Of a DNA stretch of 54,888 nt, positions 16,478 through 25,090 are shown piece by piece (the stretch's first letter is position 1; the number at the start of each line of letters is the position of its first letter). A model generated the notes under the pieces. It was not told the DNA's origin. It did no database searches and saw only the letters and a program-made list of their open reading frames with translations. The translations under genes and the position numbers were made by a program. Source of the DNA: SH-MAG3 sp035461245. Its GTDB lineage: Bacteria > Gemmatimonadota > Gemmatimonadetes > Longimicrobiales > RSA9. The stretch covers positions 1-54,888 of the forward strand of contig DATHVP010000141.1 of NCBI GenBank assembly GCA_035461245.1, in the 5' to 3' direction.

Positions 16478-17479
16478 ATGACGGCACCCCTGATCCTGAC
16501 CGGCCAGCTCCTGGGCGTAGCGTTCGCCTGCGGACTCAACCTCTACCTGACCGTTGTGGTGCTGGGCCTGTCGGCACGGTTCGACCTGCTCACCGGCCTG
16601 CCGCCCGCGATGCGCGGCATCGAGAACGGCGTCATCATCGGTCTGGCGGGCATGCTCTACCTGGTCGGCCTCATCGTGGACCGGGTACCGGCCCTCGACC
16701 ACATCTGGGAAGCCGCCCATACCATCATTCGGCCTGCCGCAGCGGGCCTCCTGATAGGATTGACGCTCATGGGCGCGCCACTGCACCTGCAGGTGGCTGG
16801 CGGCCTTGCCGGTGCCATCATGGCTCTTGCCGCCCACGGCACCAAGGCCGGGCTGCGCCTGATCATGACGCCAAGCTGGATCGATGAGAGGGGGCACATC
16901 CGTCCTCGCCGAAGCCTGGCCCGCACCGGCCTGCCACTGCTGGAGGACGTTGCCGCCGCGCTTATCGTCCTGACAGCAGTGCTCTATCCGGAGGTGGTCG
17001 GGTTCGTCGTGGCCGGCTCATTCCTCCTGCTACTGGTGACCGGGCCACGCCTCTGGCGCGCCGCCATGCTCGGACTGCACGCCGTCGTCGCACGGATGAG
17101 CGGCTTCTTTGGTCGCCGGGGATGGCGGTCACGGTCGGACCTGCCCCGGGGGCTGCGCGGCGCACTCCCTGCCGAACCCGTCGGACGGCGGCCCGCCCGG
17201 GCGGTGCGCGCCACCGTGCGCGGGCTGCCCGGAACCGGCGCATACAGGGCCGGGTGGCTCGTCTTCACGTGCGACGGCCCGCGCTTCCTGTACAGCGCCG
17301 GGTTCCGTGCCCGCTCCGCCACCATCGGCGGCGTCAGCCACGTGGACGTTCGCCCGGGCGTCCTTGCCGACACCGTCAGCGTCCGGACTACGCCGGACGC
17401 AACCATCACCTTCTTTCTCTTCAAGGATGGCCCGCCGCTCCACATGGCCGCGACGGAGCTGACCAGCGTGAGCTCATGA
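16478..17479 (+). CDS. DUF4126-family membrane protein
   Basis: The 333-aa protein has about five hydrophobic helices in residues 1-195 (for example around 5-30, 45-65, 85-120, 150-190), with the N-terminal FACGLNLYLTVVVLGLSARF segment typical of DUF4126. The C-terminal ~130 residues are Arg-rich and then beta-rich and probably cytoplasmic. That tail is longer than in many family members. DUF4126 proteins have no established function. The stop overlaps the ATG of the AhpD-like gene (ATGA), so the two are likely co-translated. Confidence 0.75.
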   Translation: MTAPLILTGQLLGVAFACGLNLYLTVVVLGLSARFDLLTGLPPAMRGIENGVIIGLAGMLYLVGLIVDRVPALDHIWEAAHTIIRPAAAGLLIGLTLMGAPLHLQVAGGLAGAIMALAAHGTKAGLRLIMTPSWIDERGHIRPRRSLARTGLPLLEDVAAALIVLTAVLYPEVVGFVVAGSFLLLLVTGPRLWRAAMLGLHAVVARMSGFFGRRGWRSRSDLPRGLRGALPAEPVGRRPARAVRATVRGLPGTGAYRAGWLVFTCDGPRFLYSAGFRARSATIGGVSHVDVRPGVLADTVSVRTTPDATITFFLFKDGPPLHMAATELTSVSS

Positions 17480-17829
17480 GCCTGCAGGAATTCCGTGAAT
17501 TCAGGGAGCGCATGAACGAGCGCATCCTCGACGCCGACAACCTGGACATACGGCGCTTCTTTGCCCTCGACTCCCGCGTCTACCAGGACGGAGCACTGCC
17601 CGTCCGTACCAAGGAACTCCTGGGCCTCGTCGCGTCCCTCGTACTCCGCTGCGACGATTGCATTTCCTACCATCTCGTCCGGTGCGCTGAGGAAGGCCTC
17701 TCCGACGAGGAGATCCTCGAGACCCTGTCCATCGGCCTCGTCGTGGGCGGCTCCATCGTCATCCCGCACCTCCGCCGCGCCGTCGCCACCCTCGACGAAC
17801 TCAGGGCCGAGTCCGGCACCGCACCCTAG
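17476..17829 (+). CDS. AhpD-like / carboxymuconolactone decarboxylase-family protein
   Basis: The 117-aa helical protein carries the AhpD active-site pattern Cys59-x-x-Cys62-x-x-x-His66 in RCDDCISYHL. In characterised AhpD-like proteins this dithiol takes part in peroxide or disulfide reduction; sequence motifs do not distinguish that from a decarboxylase. The ATG at 17476 overlaps the DUF4126 stop by four bases; longer frames upstream are inside that gene. No thioredoxin or peroxiredoxin gene is adjacent. Confidence 0.85.
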   Translation: MSLQEFREFRERMNERILDADNLDIRRFFALDSRVYQDGALPVRTKELLGLVASLVLRCDDCISYHLVRCAEEGLSDEEILETLSIGLVVGGSIVIPHLRRAVATLDELRAESGTAP

Positions 17830-18262
17830 TCCGGCACACCCGCGCCGCGGTTGGCATCGGCCCACCCCCTCGCCCGGCGCCCGCCTGCACCCCCGTGCGC
17901 GGGTGCGTGCTGGCAGCCCCGCCCGCCAGCAGCGACCAGTTATGCATCACCAATTATGCATCTTTTCAAATACACATAAAAACACTGATTTCGCTGCCTG
18001 CCCGCTGGCGCCTGCTTCAGGCTAACTGCATTCCGGACAATGAGTTGGGCCAGATTCTGCAGAAGACGGGAAACAAGGGGGTTCCGTCGTTTCAGGCGAT
18101 TATTTATATTCAGCCTGTTACGACTCTGACCATGTGAGGGATGGTATGGTGGCGGTTGAACTTGGAGCGGCGGCGACACCATCTCTCGGATAAAGCAGCG
18201 GGCTGACTGCATGTCGGCCGGCTGTTTTTGTTTTTTCACCAGGTCCCAGGAAGCCATTATCA
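17830..18262 (+). other. Structured gene-free region ahead of the sigma factor gene
   Basis: This 433-base gap holds no credible ORF. From about 17940 it is much richer in A and T than its surroundings. Two TTATGCAT octamers occur 14 bases apart (17940 and 17954). Possible RNA hairpins are GCCTG/CAGGC (18009-18021), a bulged GACGG/CCGTC stem near 18067-18093, a 10-bp stem 18136-18145 with 18178-18187 (one G-U pair), and the terminator at 18196-18236. Together they suggest a leader or a separate small RNA of roughly 200-300 nt. TATATT near 18109 could be a -10 box but has no good -35. Confidence 0.5.
18196..18236 (+). terminator. Intrinsic terminator/attenuator just before the sigma factor start
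   Basis: Bases 18196-18207 pair with 18213-18224 (one G-G mismatch, one G-U pair) around the loop TGCAT, followed by TTTTTGTTTTTT. It ends 26 bases before the ATG of the sigma factor gene, so transcripts starting upstream must read through it to express the gene. Confidence 0.75.
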
Positions 18263-19123
18263 ATGTTCGCGAACTCACGCGCCCTGGACTCTTTCGATCA
18301 ATATCTCTTCGACGTCGAGAAGTACCCACTAATTGAAGACCCTTCGGAGGAACGGGAACTGGCCCGACGGGCTCGGACAGGTGACAAGGAAGCGGCGGAG
18401 CGGCTTGTCACGGCGAACCTGAGGTTCGTCATCTCATACGTGAAGAAGTATCAGGGCAGGGGTCTGGGCCTGGCCGAGCTGGTCTGCATCGGCAACGAGG
18501 GGCTGCTGAAGGCGGTGAAGAAGTTCGACCCTGACAAGGGTGTGAAGTTCATCTCGTACGCCGTTTGGTGGATCCGTCAGACAGTGCTGCAGGCGCTGGC
18601 GGAGCAGACGCGTTCCGTGCGGATTCCGCTCAACCAGAACTCGAATCTCGTGAAGCTGTCCCGTACGGAGACGGCGCTCACGCAGATGCTGGGTCGCTCG
18701 CCGACGGACCAGGAGATCGCGGACGAGATGGGCGAGCCGGTTGACACGGTCCGGGCGCTGCGGCGGGTGGCTGCGTCGGAGTTGTCGCTGGACGCGCCCA
18801 TAGACCGGGGCGACCGGGACAGTGCATCGTTTGGCGAACGTTTCGCCGGCGCCGAGGCGGAGGACATCGAGGAAACGGTGGAATCGCAGGCGCAGCGGGA
18901 GTTCCTCGACCGGATGTTTGAGAAGTACCTGACAGAGCGTGAGCGCAAGATTCTGTACCTGTACTACGGGCTGGATGACGGTGAGGAGCGCACGCTGGAG
19001 GAGATCGGCTCGCTGCTTGGCGTGACGCGTGAGCGGATTCGACAGATCCGGAACCGTGCGTTCGAGAAGCTGCGTGAGAGCCCGGACGGCGAGGCGCTGG
19101 CAACATTCTGGAGCGCCAACTAG
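18263..19123 (+). CDS. RNA polymerase sigma-70 factor (RpoD/SigA group, short form)
   Basis: The 286-aa protein directs RNA polymerase to promoters. Region 1.2 (SFDQYLFDVEKYPLI), region 2 (NLRFVISYVKKYQGRGLGLAELVCIGNEGLLKAV and the -10 recognition helix VWWIRQ), region 3 and region 4 (ERERKILYLYYGLDD, then the -35 helix-turn-helix GVTRERIRQIRNRA) are all present. The acidic region 1.1 is missing and the whole protein is short, as in compact primary or group 2 sigma factors. The start at 18263 has AGGA upstream at a workable distance. It stands alone, between an upstream terminator and a shared downstream terminator. Whether it is the primary sigma factor cannot be told from this window. Confidence 0.92.
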   Translation: MFANSRALDSFDQYLFDVEKYPLIEDPSEERELARRARTGDKEAAERLVTANLRFVISYVKKYQGRGLGLAELVCIGNEGLLKAVKKFDPDKGVKFISYAVWWIRQTVLQALAEQTRSVRIPLNQNSNLVKLSRTETALTQMLGRSPTDQEIADEMGEPVDTVRALRRVAASELSLDAPIDRGDRDSASFGERFAGAEAEDIEETVESQAQREFLDRMFEKYLTERERKILYLYYGLDDGEERTLEEIGSLLGVTRERIRQIRNRAFEKLRESPDGEALATFWSAN

Positions 19124-19152
19124 CAGGCAGGTCCTCATCCGACCGAGTCAGG

Positions 19153-19187
19153 AAAGGGAGCCGGTGCACGCACCGGCTCCCTTTTGC
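19153..19187. terminator. Bidirectional terminator between the sigma factor gene and ssb
   Basis: AAAGGGAGCCGGTGC (19153-19167) and its reverse complement (19170-19184) form a perfect 15-bp stem flanked by A-run on the left and TTTT on the right. It works for both converging genes. Confidence 0.88.
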
Positions 19188-19188
19188 G

Positions 19189-19614
19189 TCATGCGACGGC
19201 CTGCTCCTCCACGTCCACCGACTCGTCCATCTCAGCCGACTCGTCTGCCTCATCAGCCGCTTCGGCGGCCGCGGCACTCCGCGTCGATGAGGCGCCCAGC
19301 AGCACAAGCTCCCGGACATGGACTTCGGCGGTGGGGATGGTGACCCCGTTGCGCTCGAAGCTGTCGTACTCCATGCGTCCCTCGACGTACACACGGTCGC
19401 CCTTGCGAACGTAGTCTTCCGCCAGCTGGGCCAGCCGGTCCCACAGCGTCAGCCGGTGCCACTCGGTCCGCTCCTCGAACGTGCCTTCCCTGGAGAATCG
19501 GCGACTGGTCGCGAGGGACACGTGTGCGACCTTTGCGCCAGCCGCGGTGGTCTGGATGTCCGGGTCCCGGCCGATGTTGCCAACCAGGATGATCTTGTTG
19601 ATGGAACGGCCCAT
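19189..19614 (-). CDS. ssb: Single-stranded DNA-binding protein
   Basis: The 141-aa protein has the OB-fold of bacterial SSB: INKIILVGNIGRDPDI at the start, then EERTEWHRLTLWDRLAQLAEDYVRKGDRVYVEGRMEY. It coats single-stranded DNA in replication and repair. The tail after residue ~108 is acidic and alanine-rich but ends VDVEEQAVA; it lacks the terminal Asp-Asp-Ile-Pro-Phe peptide that recruits partner proteins in most bacteria. A consensus AGGAGG precedes the ATG. The organism may encode another SSB with a normal tail. It lies 109 bases downstream of polA on the same strand. Confidence 0.93.
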   Translation of the reverse strand: MGRSINKIILVGNIGRDPDIQTTAAGAKVAHVSLATSRRFSREGTFEERTEWHRLTLWDRLAQLAEDYVRKGDRVYVEGRMEYDSFERNGVTIPTAEVHVRELVLLGASSTRSAAAAEAADEADESAEMDESVDVEEQAVA

Positions 19615-19723
19615 GTCGCGCCTCCTGTGAAGTGAGTGTTACGGTCGGCGCGAATATCGGCTGTGAATCGGGGCGAACCGATAGTGGAAAGGGACTATTC
19701 CAGTTGTGTGTCAGGCGGCGTGG

Positions 19724-22474
19724 CTACTTGCACTCGTACCAGTTCGCGCCCGTGCCCGTTACTACTTCCAGTGGCACATCCAGCGCATAGGCATTTTCCA
19801 TGACGCGCTTCACCAGGACCTGTGCCGCATCGGCTTCGGCGGCGGGTGCCTCGAGGACCAGTTCGTCGTGGACCTGGAGCAGCATCCGTGTTCCCGAGCC
19901 GGCGCCAGCCAGTTCTCGATGGATGGTAATCATGGCCAGCTTGATGATGTCGGCGGCGCTGCCCTGAACGGGTGCGTTCGTGGCCGCGCGCTCCCCGAAC
20001 TGCCGGATGTTATAGTTGCGGCTGGTTATTTCCGGGATATAGCGGCGCCGCCCGGAGATGGTCTCGACATAGCCGTGCTGGCGAGCCTTCTCGATCTGCT
20101 CATCGAGGTAACGCCGGACGTGCGGGAAGCGAACGAAGTAGTTGTCAATGAACTCCTTCGCCTCCTGCACGCTGGTACCGAGCTGACTGGACAGGGCAAA
20201 GGCGCCAATGCCGTAGATGGTGGCAAAGTTCACCGTCTTGGCCGCCGCCCGCATCTCAGCCGACACTGACTCCACGGGCACGCCGAACATGATGGCCGCT
20301 GTCTGCCGGTGGATATCGGCGCCGCTGCGGAACGCCTCGACAAAGGCCGGGTCCCCGGAGAAGTGCGCCAGGATCCGCAACTCGATCTGCGAGTAGTCCG
20401 CAGTGACGAACCTGTACCCTTCGGCAGGGACGAACCCCTTGCGTATGACGGCGCCCTGGTCGGTCCGGATGGGAATGTTCTGGAGGTTCGGGTCACTGGA
20501 CGAAAGCCGGCCCGTAGCCGCCACCGTCTGGTTGAAGCTGGAATGGATCCGCCGCGTCCGCGGATTGACCAGTTGAGGCAGGGCGTCCACGTACGTGCTC
20601 TTCAGCTTGTCAATCTGGCGGAACTCCAGCAGCAGCCTGGGCAGGTCGTACCCCTGGGCAGCCAGTTCCTCCAGAACCGACGCGTCCGTGGAAGGGCCCG
20701 TCTTCGTCTTGCGCAGCACCGGCAGGCCCAGCTTCTCGAACAGGATGACCCGCAGCTGCGGCGTCGAATTGATGTTGAATTCCTCGCCAGCCAGCTTCCA
20801 GATTTCCTGTTGTGTCAGCGCCAGGTCGCGGGCCAGCCGCCGGCTCATGTCCCGGAAGAAATCCGGCGCGATGGCGATCCCATGCCACTCCATCTCGGCC
20901 AGGACCTCGATGAGCGGCAGCTCGATGTTCCGGCACAGGTCATCCAGGTGCAGGCGCGTCATCTCCTCCGCCAGCAGCGGCCGCAACCGCAGCGCCATGT
21001 CTGCCTGGGCGGCCGCGTACCGGGCCATCTGCTCCACCTTGCACTCCGCCATCGCCACGGCGTCGCGCCCGCGACCGCAGAATTCCTCCCTCGTCTGCAA
21101 CTTCACGCCCAAATGCTCCAGCACCAGACCGTCCAGCGACTGGTCGCGGCGGCCAGGGTCCAAAACATAGGACGCGATCATCGTGTCGAACGTCACGCCC
21201 TGCAGTGCGACGCCGTCCTGCCGCAACCGCAGCAGCGATTGCTTCAGGTCATGGCCTACCTTCGCTATCGACGGGTCTTCGAGGAGGTCCACCAGCGGCT
21301 TCATGGCCGCGTCGGCGAGAGGCGGCAGGTTCGCCTCCAGCCCGTCCAGTGCCAGCATGCCGGCGGGACGGTGCCGCAGCGGCAGGTACCACGCCTGGCC
21401 CGGCTCCGTCGCCAGAGCGAGCCCCACCATGTCGCCCACGAGGGCCAGCGGGCTGTCACCCTGAACCCCGATGGACACGGTGCCAGCCGCGCGGGCGCGG
21501 GCCACTACCTCGGCTACTGCCTCCACGGTATCGGCAACGCCGTAATCCGCCTCGTGGACTGCCTCCGGCCTGGCTGCCTCGACACCGTAGTCCCGGGCCA
21601 GCGTCGTGAACTCCAGCTCCACGAATACGTCCCGCAGTCGGTTCCGGTCCGGCTCGATGACCTTCAGCGCCTCCAGGTCCAGTTCCACCGGCAGGTCGTC
21701 CTGAATGGTGACCAGCTGCTTCGACAGCCGCACGTCATCCGCGCACTCGACCAGCGCCTCACGGGCGCGCTTGCCCCTGATGGATTCCGCGTTCTCCAGA
21801 ATGCTGTCCACCGAACCGTACTGCTCGATGAGCTGGATGGCCGTCTTCGGGCCGATGCCCCGGGCGCCCGGAACGTTGTCCGACGAATCGCCGATGAGGG
21901 CGAGGTAGTCTACCACGTGCTCGGGGGGCACACCCAACCGCTCGGCCGCGTTACCGGCGCCAATCCACTCCTCCTCCACGCCCGCCGCTCCGCCCCGGCC
22001 CGGGTTAAGCAGCGCTATGCCATCCCCGATGAGCTGGTAGAAATCCTTGTCGCCTGACACGATGACCGCTTCCAGTCCGGAGGCCGCCGCCCGCCGCGCC
22101 AGTGTCCCGATGACATCGTCCGCTTCATGGTCCGGCAGCGCAATCACGGGGATACGGAACCCCTCGATGACTTCACGGATCTTCGGCAGCGACCACTGAA
22201 GGTCGTCCGGCATCTTCTCCCGGGTCGCCTTATACTCCGGATAGAGCTCCGTGCGCTTGCTCGTGCCCGCGTCCAGTACCACGCCCAGATAGTCCGGCGC
22301 GTACTCCTCCAGGATCTTGATGAGAAAGCGGGTGAAGCCAAATGCCGCTGAGGTGTTCTCCCCCCGCGACGTCGTCAGCGGACGCTGGATCATCGCGAAG
22401 TACGCCCGATAGATGAGAGCGTAGCCGTCTATCAGGAACAGCCGCGGCCGGCTCTTTGGCGGCGTCTCTACCAT
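19724..22474 (-). CDS. polA: DNA polymerase I
   Basis: The 916-aa enzyme has an N-terminal 5' nuclease (LFLIDGYALIYRAYFA, DHEADDVIGTLA, VSGDKDFYQLI, GDSSDNVPGARGIGPKTA), a middle 3'-5' exonuclease-like domain, and a C-terminal family A polymerase with motif A DYSQIELRILAHF, the O-helix region and motif C QVHDELVLEAP. The exonuclease domain is probably inactive: the first motif lacks the Asp-x-Glu pair (VSIGVQGDSP) and the second has HDLKQS instead of NLKxD. The frame extends to 22552, but the ATG at 22474 matches the family start. Its usual role is Okazaki-fragment processing and repair. Confidence 0.95.
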   Translation of the reverse strand: MVETPPKSRPRLFLIDGYALIYRAYFAMIQRPLTTSRGENTSAAFGFTRFLIKILEEYAPDYLGVVLDAGTSKRTELYPEYKATREKMPDDLQWSLPKIREVIEGFRIPVIALPDHEADDVIGTLARRAAASGLEAVIVSGDKDFYQLIGDGIALLNPGRGGAAGVEEEWIGAGNAAERLGVPPEHVVDYLALIGDSSDNVPGARGIGPKTAIQLIEQYGSVDSILENAESIRGKRAREALVECADDVRLSKQLVTIQDDLPVELDLEALKVIEPDRNRLRDVFVELEFTTLARDYGVEAARPEAVHEADYGVADTVEAVAEVVARARAAGTVSIGVQGDSPLALVGDMVGLALATEPGQAWYLPLRHRPAGMLALDGLEANLPPLADAAMKPLVDLLEDPSIAKVGHDLKQSLLRLRQDGVALQGVTFDTMIASYVLDPGRRDQSLDGLVLEHLGVKLQTREEFCGRGRDAVAMAECKVEQMARYAAAQADMALRLRPLLAEEMTRLHLDDLCRNIELPLIEVLAEMEWHGIAIAPDFFRDMSRRLARDLALTQQEIWKLAGEEFNINSTPQLRVILFEKLGLPVLRKTKTGPSTDASVLEELAAQGYDLPRLLLEFRQIDKLKSTYVDALPQLVNPRTRRIHSSFNQTVAATGRLSSSDPNLQNIPIRTDQGAVIRKGFVPAEGYRFVTADYSQIELRILAHFSGDPAFVEAFRSGADIHRQTAAIMFGVPVESVSAEMRAAAKTVNFATIYGIGAFALSSQLGTSVQEAKEFIDNYFVRFPHVRRYLDEQIEKARQHGYVETISGRRRYIPEITSRNYNIRQFGERAATNAPVQGSAADIIKLAMITIHRELAGAGSGTRMLLQVHDELVLEAPAAEADAAQVLVKRVMENAYALDVPLEVVTGTGANWYECK

Positions 22475-22550
22475 TGCTCTGCTGCCTGTCTGTTCAGGTC
22501 CGCCGGAAGCATATCGGAACCACGCCCCCCACGCCACCGCCTCGCACCCC

Positions 22551-22590
22551 AAAAAGAAAAGGCCCGCTCGTCCATCGAGCGGGCCTCATG
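22551..22590 (-). terminator. Intrinsic terminator of the cold-shock gene
   Basis: GGCCCGCTCG (22561-22570) pairs with CGAGCGGGCC (22576-22585) around a 5-nt loop. On the minus strand it is followed by TTTTCTTTTT. It separates the cold-shock gene from polA. Confidence 0.9.
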
Positions 22591-22610
22591 GTGTCCTGAA
22601 CTCCTGATTG

Positions 22611-22817
22611 TCAGGAGACCGGGCGGTTCACGTTCGCAGCCTGCAGACCCTTGTCCGTCTGCTTGACCTCAAACTCTACCTCTTCGCCTTCTGCGAGCGT
22701 CTTGAACCCCTCCATCGTGATGGCAGAGAAGTGGACGAAAACGTCCTCGCCGTCCGGCTGCTCAATGAAGCCATACCCCTTGGCATCATTGAACCACTTC
22801 ACCTTCCCTCTGGCCAT
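22611..22817 (-). CDS. CspA-family cold-shock protein
   Basis: The 68-aa protein is a single cold-shock domain with RNP1 KGYGFI and RNP2 VFVHF, and the standard MARGKVKWFNDAKGYGFIE start. Such proteins bind single-stranded RNA or DNA and act as RNA chaperones. It has a strong TAGGAGG ribosome site, its own promoter with a short leader (~50 nt), and its own terminator, so it is monocistronic. The leader is too short to be an E. coli-type cspA thermosensor. Confidence 0.95.
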   Translation of the reverse strand: MARGKVKWFNDAKGYGFIEQPDGEDVFVHFSAITMEGFKTLAEGEEVEFEVKQTDKGLQAANVNRPVS

Positions 22818-22872
22818 TGCACCAGCCTCCTAACAAGAGTGTCTACCACAGCTGCATCGCTACGGGTAGGAA

Positions 22873-22901
22873 AAATTGTCCCTGCCGCCAGTGAGTGTCA
22901 A
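22873..22901 (-). promoter_or_regulatory. Promoter of the cold-shock gene
   Basis: A perfect -35 TTGACA (22896-22901) and CAATTT (22873-22878) are separated by 17 bases. An A/T-rich tract immediately upstream (AAAATTTTTTT on the minus strand) could be an UP element. Confidence 0.65.
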
Positions 22902-22985
22902 GAAAAAAATTTTGATGGCACGCCAACAAAACGGCCATATCGCCGTACCGTCCCCGCGCAAAACATATGTTCTGCGCCCGGAACA

Positions 22986-24398
22986 TCACGGGCGCGGTCG
23001 CAGGCGCGCAGCCGCCGCGCGGAACGCGGAGGCGGAAGCCGGCACCAGTTCGTACCGGCCGAACCCTGTCCGATCATGGAACAGTAGGCTGAGGCGACCG
23101 CCGGCGACGTTCCCGTAGATCCACTCGGTGGCATTTGGCCTACCGGCGAGGTCGGCGCGACCGATGGCCCGTTCGACAGCCTGGTCCGGCGGTCCGAGCA
23201 CGATATAGACTTCGCCTCGATCCGTCTGCCAGCCTGCGTTGCCGGCCTCCCGGAACGCCTCGGTGGCAAAGCGCACTCTCTGGAAGAACTGGTCGCGAAA
23301 CTCATTGACAGGAGATGCCGGCAGTGGATCCCTCCTGTCCCAGAATCGCTCCCAGCGCTCGCGCCGCTGTGCCGGGGAGCCCTGGCTGAGGGAGTCCAGT
23401 TCCTCGGGATGGGCGATGTATCGGAGAAACTGGAGGACGTCGTCGAAATTCTCGACCATCCACTGATCGGAGACGGTAAGCAGCAGCGGCCGTTGCATCG
23501 CGACCCTGCCGGCATCGATGACCTGGATGGTGAACCGTCCAAGCGGCAGGCTGTCGGGCGGGATAGCGACGGCTGCGAAACCGACGTCGCCGCCGACCTG
23601 CACCGGTTCACTGGCAGACCAGACAACGGTGCCTCCGGCATCCAGCAGGCGGATGGAGACCTGCTGTCGGCTGTCATAGGTTTCGACGTAGATCAGTGGC
23701 GTGCCGTCGCCAAAAGGCAGCGAGTGCCGGGGATTGAGGATGATGGCAGGCGCGAGACCGCGGTCAGACCGGCCGGTCGCCTCGAAGGCCGGCAGGGGCG
23801 CGGACACGACGTTGGCGTCCGCACCGTACACGGGTACCGCCAGGGTGTCCGCGGTGCGCAGGCCGCGGGAACTATGGGCGTCGGCAACCTGCACAGAAAT
23901 GACGTAGGTTCCTGGTGCCACCGCCATGGCATGCTGGAACAGGATGCTCTCATCGGTGCGGCCGGTCTCAGCAAACGATGCAACCCTTATTGTTTCCCGG
24001 GTGCTGAAACGGTCTACCAGTGCCGAGTCGAGACCCATAATGTCCAGGTTGACATCATATTCGGCGACGAAGCTGCTGCCGTCCCGCTGGAAGCGGAGGG
24101 CCGTGCTCGGCATGGACAGGCCGAAGAGGATGTAGGAGGAAGCGGCCGGGCCGGCCAGCGTAGCGAAGCTGGCCACAACCGGGAACTGACTGCCGCCGGT
24201 GAGGAACCCGAGTTCACGGTAGATATCCAGCGGCCGCGCGAACGGCGCGGCCTCCGGCGACGGCGCCAGGGCGGGGCGTGCCCCGCATCCGGCGGCCACC
24301 AGCAGGATCACGGCGGCGACCAGCCAGCCCCTGACGCAACGAGGGCCGCCCCGGGGGCGGCCCTCGTCGTGCTCCATCCGGCCCGGCATCGGCCTCAC
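22986..24398 (-). CDS. GWxTD-domain lipoprotein
   Basis: The 470-aa protein has an N-terminal membrane segment ending in a lipobox-like LLVAAGC, so it is probably a lipoprotein. The defining GWxTD motif occurs late, in NAGWQTDRGEVYIVLGPPD, followed by TEWIYGN. The middle part is beta-rich. GWxTD proteins are found in Bacteroidota, Acidobacteriota and Gemmatimonadota and have no settled function. The start is the GTG at 24398, which overlaps the stop of the exbB-like gene (GTGTGA); in-frame ATGs at 24389 and 24377 are alternatives. The coupling implies a functional link with the proton-channel protein. Confidence 0.8.
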   Translation of the reverse strand: MRPMPGRMEHDEGRPRGGPRCVRGWLVAAVILLVAAGCGARPALAPSPEAAPFARPLDIYRELGFLTGGSQFPVVASFATLAGPAASSYILFGLSMPSTALRFQRDGSSFVAEYDVNLDIMGLDSALVDRFSTRETIRVASFAETGRTDESILFQHAMAVAPGTYVISVQVADAHSSRGLRTADTLAVPVYGADANVVSAPLPAFEATGRSDRGLAPAIILNPRHSLPFGDGTPLIYVETYDSRQQVSIRLLDAGGTVVWSASEPVQVGGDVGFAAVAIPPDSLPLGRFTIQVIDAGRVAMQRPLLLTVSDQWMVENFDDVLQFLRYIAHPEELDSLSQGSPAQRRERWERFWDRRDPLPASPVNEFRDQFFQRVRFATEAFREAGNAGWQTDRGEVYIVLGPPDQAVERAIGRADLAGRPNATEWIYGNVAGGRLSLLFHDRTGFGRYELVPASASAFRAAAARLRPRP

Positions 24399-25090
24399 AC
24401 GGTGGTGCGACCCTCGTGGATGGCGTCGACCATCTTCTGGGCCGACTCTTCCATGTCGATCACCAGACGATCGATCCGGGTCACGAAGTAGTTGTGGGCG
24501 ATGTTGATGGGAATGGCGATGGCCAGACCCGTTGCCGTCGTGATGAGGGCGATCTTGATGCCGCCGGCCACCAGCGTCGCCTCCACCTCACCGGCTGCCT
24601 CAATGGCCTGGAATGCGGCGATCATGCCGAGCACCGTCCCGAGGAAGCCCAGAAGAGGTGCGACGTTCGATACCGTCGCCAGCCATACGAGGCCGCTCTC
24701 GAGACCTGCCATCTCGATAAGGCCAACGTTCTCGATGGCCTTCATCACGCGCTCCGAACCCTCGTTGTGACGCTCGAGCCCGGCAGCCAGGATCCGACCG
24801 GCCGGCGTGTTCGAGTCACGGGACAACGCCAGAGCCTCATTGATCTTCCGCTGCGCGACCAGCTCGTCAACCTCCCGGAGGAACTTCCGGGTGCGAAGTG
24901 AGGTCGTGCTCAGATCGAACAGCTTCCACACGATGATGATGAGACCGGCCAGAGCGGCTGCTGCAAGCGGCCACATCATGAACCCACCGTCCCGCCAGAA
25001 CGCGGCGATGGCTTCCCCCATCGTCTGGTCCGGGGTGTCGAGACCGGGAACCTGCAGAAGTGCGTGGGAGAGGGTGGTCAGACTTCCCAA
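24395..25090 (-). CDS. ExbB/TolQ/MotA-family proton channel protein
   Basis: The 231-aa inner-membrane protein has three predicted helices (about residues 36-58, 125-150, 165-190) and the family core TVSNVAPLLGFLGTVLGMIAAFQAI and GGIKIALITTATGLAIAIP. In known systems ExbB/TolQ works with ExbD/TolR to harness the proton gradient for periplasmic work. No ExbD/TolR gene is next to it. The next gene is a GWxTD lipoprotein whose start overlaps this stop. A strong promoter lies directly upstream. The first ~35 residues are longer than in minimal ExbB. Confidence 0.88.
   Translation of the reverse strand: MGSLTTLSHALLQVPGLDTPDQTMGEAIAAFWRDGGFMMWPLAAAALAGLIIIVWKLFDLSTTSLRTRKFLREVDELVAQRKINEALALSRDSNTPAGRILAAGLERHNEGSERVMKAIENVGLIEMAGLESGLVWLATVSNVAPLLGFLGTVLGMIAAFQAIEAAGEVEATLVAGGIKIALITTATGLAIAIPINIAHNYFVTRIDRLVIDMEESAQKMVDAIHEGRTTV

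Noticed and set aside
17940..18240. Assignment of this region to a specific known RNA (RNase P, tmRNA, SRP RNA, 6S)
   Set aside because: I found none of the conserved core sequences of these RNAs. The region is kept only as an unclassified structured leader.
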